A DNA stretch of 64,000 nucleotides, taken from contig JABACO010000021.1 in the NCBI GenBank assembly GCA_013339895.1, positions 3,953,799-4,017,798 on the forward strand. The letters are read 5' to 3'. Below are positions 62,730-64,000 of this stretch, one piece after another. The stretch's first letter is position 1, and every line of letters begins with the position of its first letter. The position numbers were made by a program, and so were the translations under genes. This DNA comes from Ephydatia muelleri. Lineage: Eukaryota; Porifera; Demospongiae; Spongillida; Spongillidae. The notes under the pieces are model-generated. The model saw only the letters and a list, made by a program, of their open reading frames with translations, ran no database searches and was not told where the DNA came from.

Positions 62730-62920
62730 TCATGCAATTTGCTGACATACAGTGACTACTGTTAGGTGGGTTAGCCACTATCCAATCCTCAGAATATAAT
62801 GACAACTCCACAACAGTACGCGTACAATCACCATTTCTATGCAACCTACAAGATTACACAATGCTACGCGCATGTGCGATACAATGCATCTATACTAGCC
62901 CGTTACAATACTCCCCTTCT
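62730..62920 (-). repeat. Candidate 3' LTR start and polypurine tract
   Basis: Just downstream of the pol remnant on the minus strand, a purine stretch AGAAGGGGAG precedes TATTGTAACGGGCTAG. LTRs of this Gypsy group often begin TGTAACGGGC-like. I could not identify the LTR end or a 5' partner. Confidence 0.4.
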
Positions 62921-62944
62921 AGCATCTTGCATCCTTGCAAGATT

Positions 62945-63960
62945 TTAATGTTCTATATATATTCCATATCGGTCCGTAGGTTGACGAATTCTCTGTGTTC
63001 GACAAACCGGTACAGGGGTGTCCTCTGGAGTATGATCTGACATCACTTCATCCACAAAGCCTCCTGCTTGTTCTGTAGTCACCACTGGAGAGTCATCATC
63101 GGTTGAAACAGGGTCCTTTTCTGGCACCGAACGTGTATGCACAGCTTTCAAATTTGAATCCTTCTGCCTTGACTCTTTGACAGAATTCTTAGAAAGACCA
63201 TAAAAACGTTTTAATCGATTGCGATGCACTATCAACATCTTCGTTGAACCAACCAACTGAATGCGATAATCTACTGCTGCATTTAACTGATCAATCACTG
63301 TATACAGTCCTCTCCAAAATGATGTAAACTTCTTCATCCTACTTAGTACAGCTCCAATTGAAAACTGACATGAAGAGGTCCACATGAAACACTTGACATT
63401 TTCCTTGCTCAGCAGTTTAAACTTGTAATGGTGCTGCAATTTCGGAATAGCCTTTAACAAATCTGCGATAATAGTTGCAGAGACCATAAACTGCTTTACC
63501 TCCCTTGCATTTTTTGGAATAGGATAGTTTGCCACTACATCTGTCTTAGCTGGATCGGGACAAATACCCTTAGCAGAAACCACGTGACCTAGATACTTGA
63601 CAGTCTTCTGTACAAAGTGGCACTTCTCAGACCTCAGCTTTAACCCAGCACCTTGCAGCTTTAGAAAACCCTTTCCAGATGATCCAGATGCTCCTGGAAG
63701 GTAGAGCTGAAAACAATAATGTTATCAATGTAGAGAAACATTGCTCCCCAATAAGTCCAGCCAGGACACACTCCATCAGCCTTTGGAAAGTGGCAGGAGC
63801 ATTTGTGAGTCCAAACGGCATGACATTGAACTCAAAGTGACCCTCTCTGTGGAAAATGCACTCCTCTATCTCTACTTGCCAGTAGCCAGAAGCAAGATCT
63901 AGTATTGTGAAAAGAGCTGATCCCACTACAGTACTCCAAAGTTACATCAATTCTTCGAAG
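62945..63960 (-). pseudogene. Gypsy pol remnant, internally deleted
   Basis: From 63926 down, [14 protein letters not shown] and [14 protein letters not shown] are the reverse-transcriptase palm blocks. The frame shifts before the catalytic YxDD region, which is altered, and resumes with VSAKGICPDPAKTDVV. It then jumps from about EVKQFM directly to the pol C-terminus (VHRNRLKRFYG, then QRIRQPTDRYG), so RNase H and integrase are missing. The deletion looks like a single internal loss of several kilobases. It is non-functional. Confidence 0.78.
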
Positions 63961-64000
63961 AGGGTAAGCATCCTGATGTGTAGCAGCATTCAACTGTCAG

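Larger units (their letters stand above)
61865..64000. other. Ty3/Gypsy remnants at the right edge
   Basis: A gag-like piece on the plus strand (about 62070-62712) and a pol-like piece on the minus strand (63926-62945) lie head to tail against each other, so they come from different copies. A PPT-like purine stretch and LTR-like start lie near 62905-62920. Confidence 0.6.

Overview
The window is nuclear DNA from an animal. Coding sequence is split by GT-AG introns whose phases fit exactly. The proteins belong to animal families: an ABCA lipid transporter, a talin-type FERM head, a C1q-domain protein of the adipolin/erythroferrone type, a usherin-like FN3/laminin-G protein and an IRS-type PTB docking protein. 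The mobile DNA (hAT with a TTF/ZMYM-type finger, Ty3/Gypsy, long-TIR DNA elements, an N-RAG1-like gene, many hairpin MITEs) is of kinds found in marine invertebrates. A sponge or other early-branching marine invertebrate seems most likely, but no marker in the window settles the taxon.

Layout. 1-12.9 kb (+): the 3' two-thirds of a full-size ABCA transporter in 15 exons, with minisatellites in many introns and one minisatellite translated in an exon. 12.9-17 kb: intergenic, with MITEs and simple repeats. 17.0-21.1 kb (-): a complete 12-exon gene joining a talin-like FERM head to a proline-rich repeat segment and a C-terminal coiled coil, with no talin rod. 21.6-22.7 kb: an internally deleted hAT element with two back-to-back palindromes at its deletion scar. 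23-31 kb: minisatellites, a degenerate integrase fragment and a candidate CRE promoter. 31.1-32.4 kb (-): a decayed gene resembling the N-terminal zinc-binding region of RAG1. 34.87-35.76 kb (+): a complete 5-exon gene for a 176-residue secreted C1q-domain protein. 36-40 kb: hairpin MITEs and a transposase relic. 40.46-43.74 kb: an element with about 260-bp inverted repeats holding a reverse-transcriptase-linked fragment. 44.71-48.80 kb: a 4.1-kb DNA transposon with about 0.5-kb terminal inverted repeats. 48.87-49.13 kb: a large hairpin. 54.1-56.4 kb (-): usherin-like exons with a nonsense codon and several frameshifts. 58.57-61.55 kb (-): a complete two-exon PTB docking protein with YENV/YVNL and YxxM motifs. 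62.0-63.9 kb: Gypsy gag and pol remnants.

The host genes do not form an operon or pathway cluster. They look like ordinary neighbours separated by transposon-rich DNA. Four genes (ABCA, FERM, C1q, PTB) have fully consistent reading frames and splice phases, so local base accuracy appears good. That makes the breaks in the usherin-like and RAG1-like loci more likely to be true decay. Calls were made by reading and from memory of the families; no database search was run.
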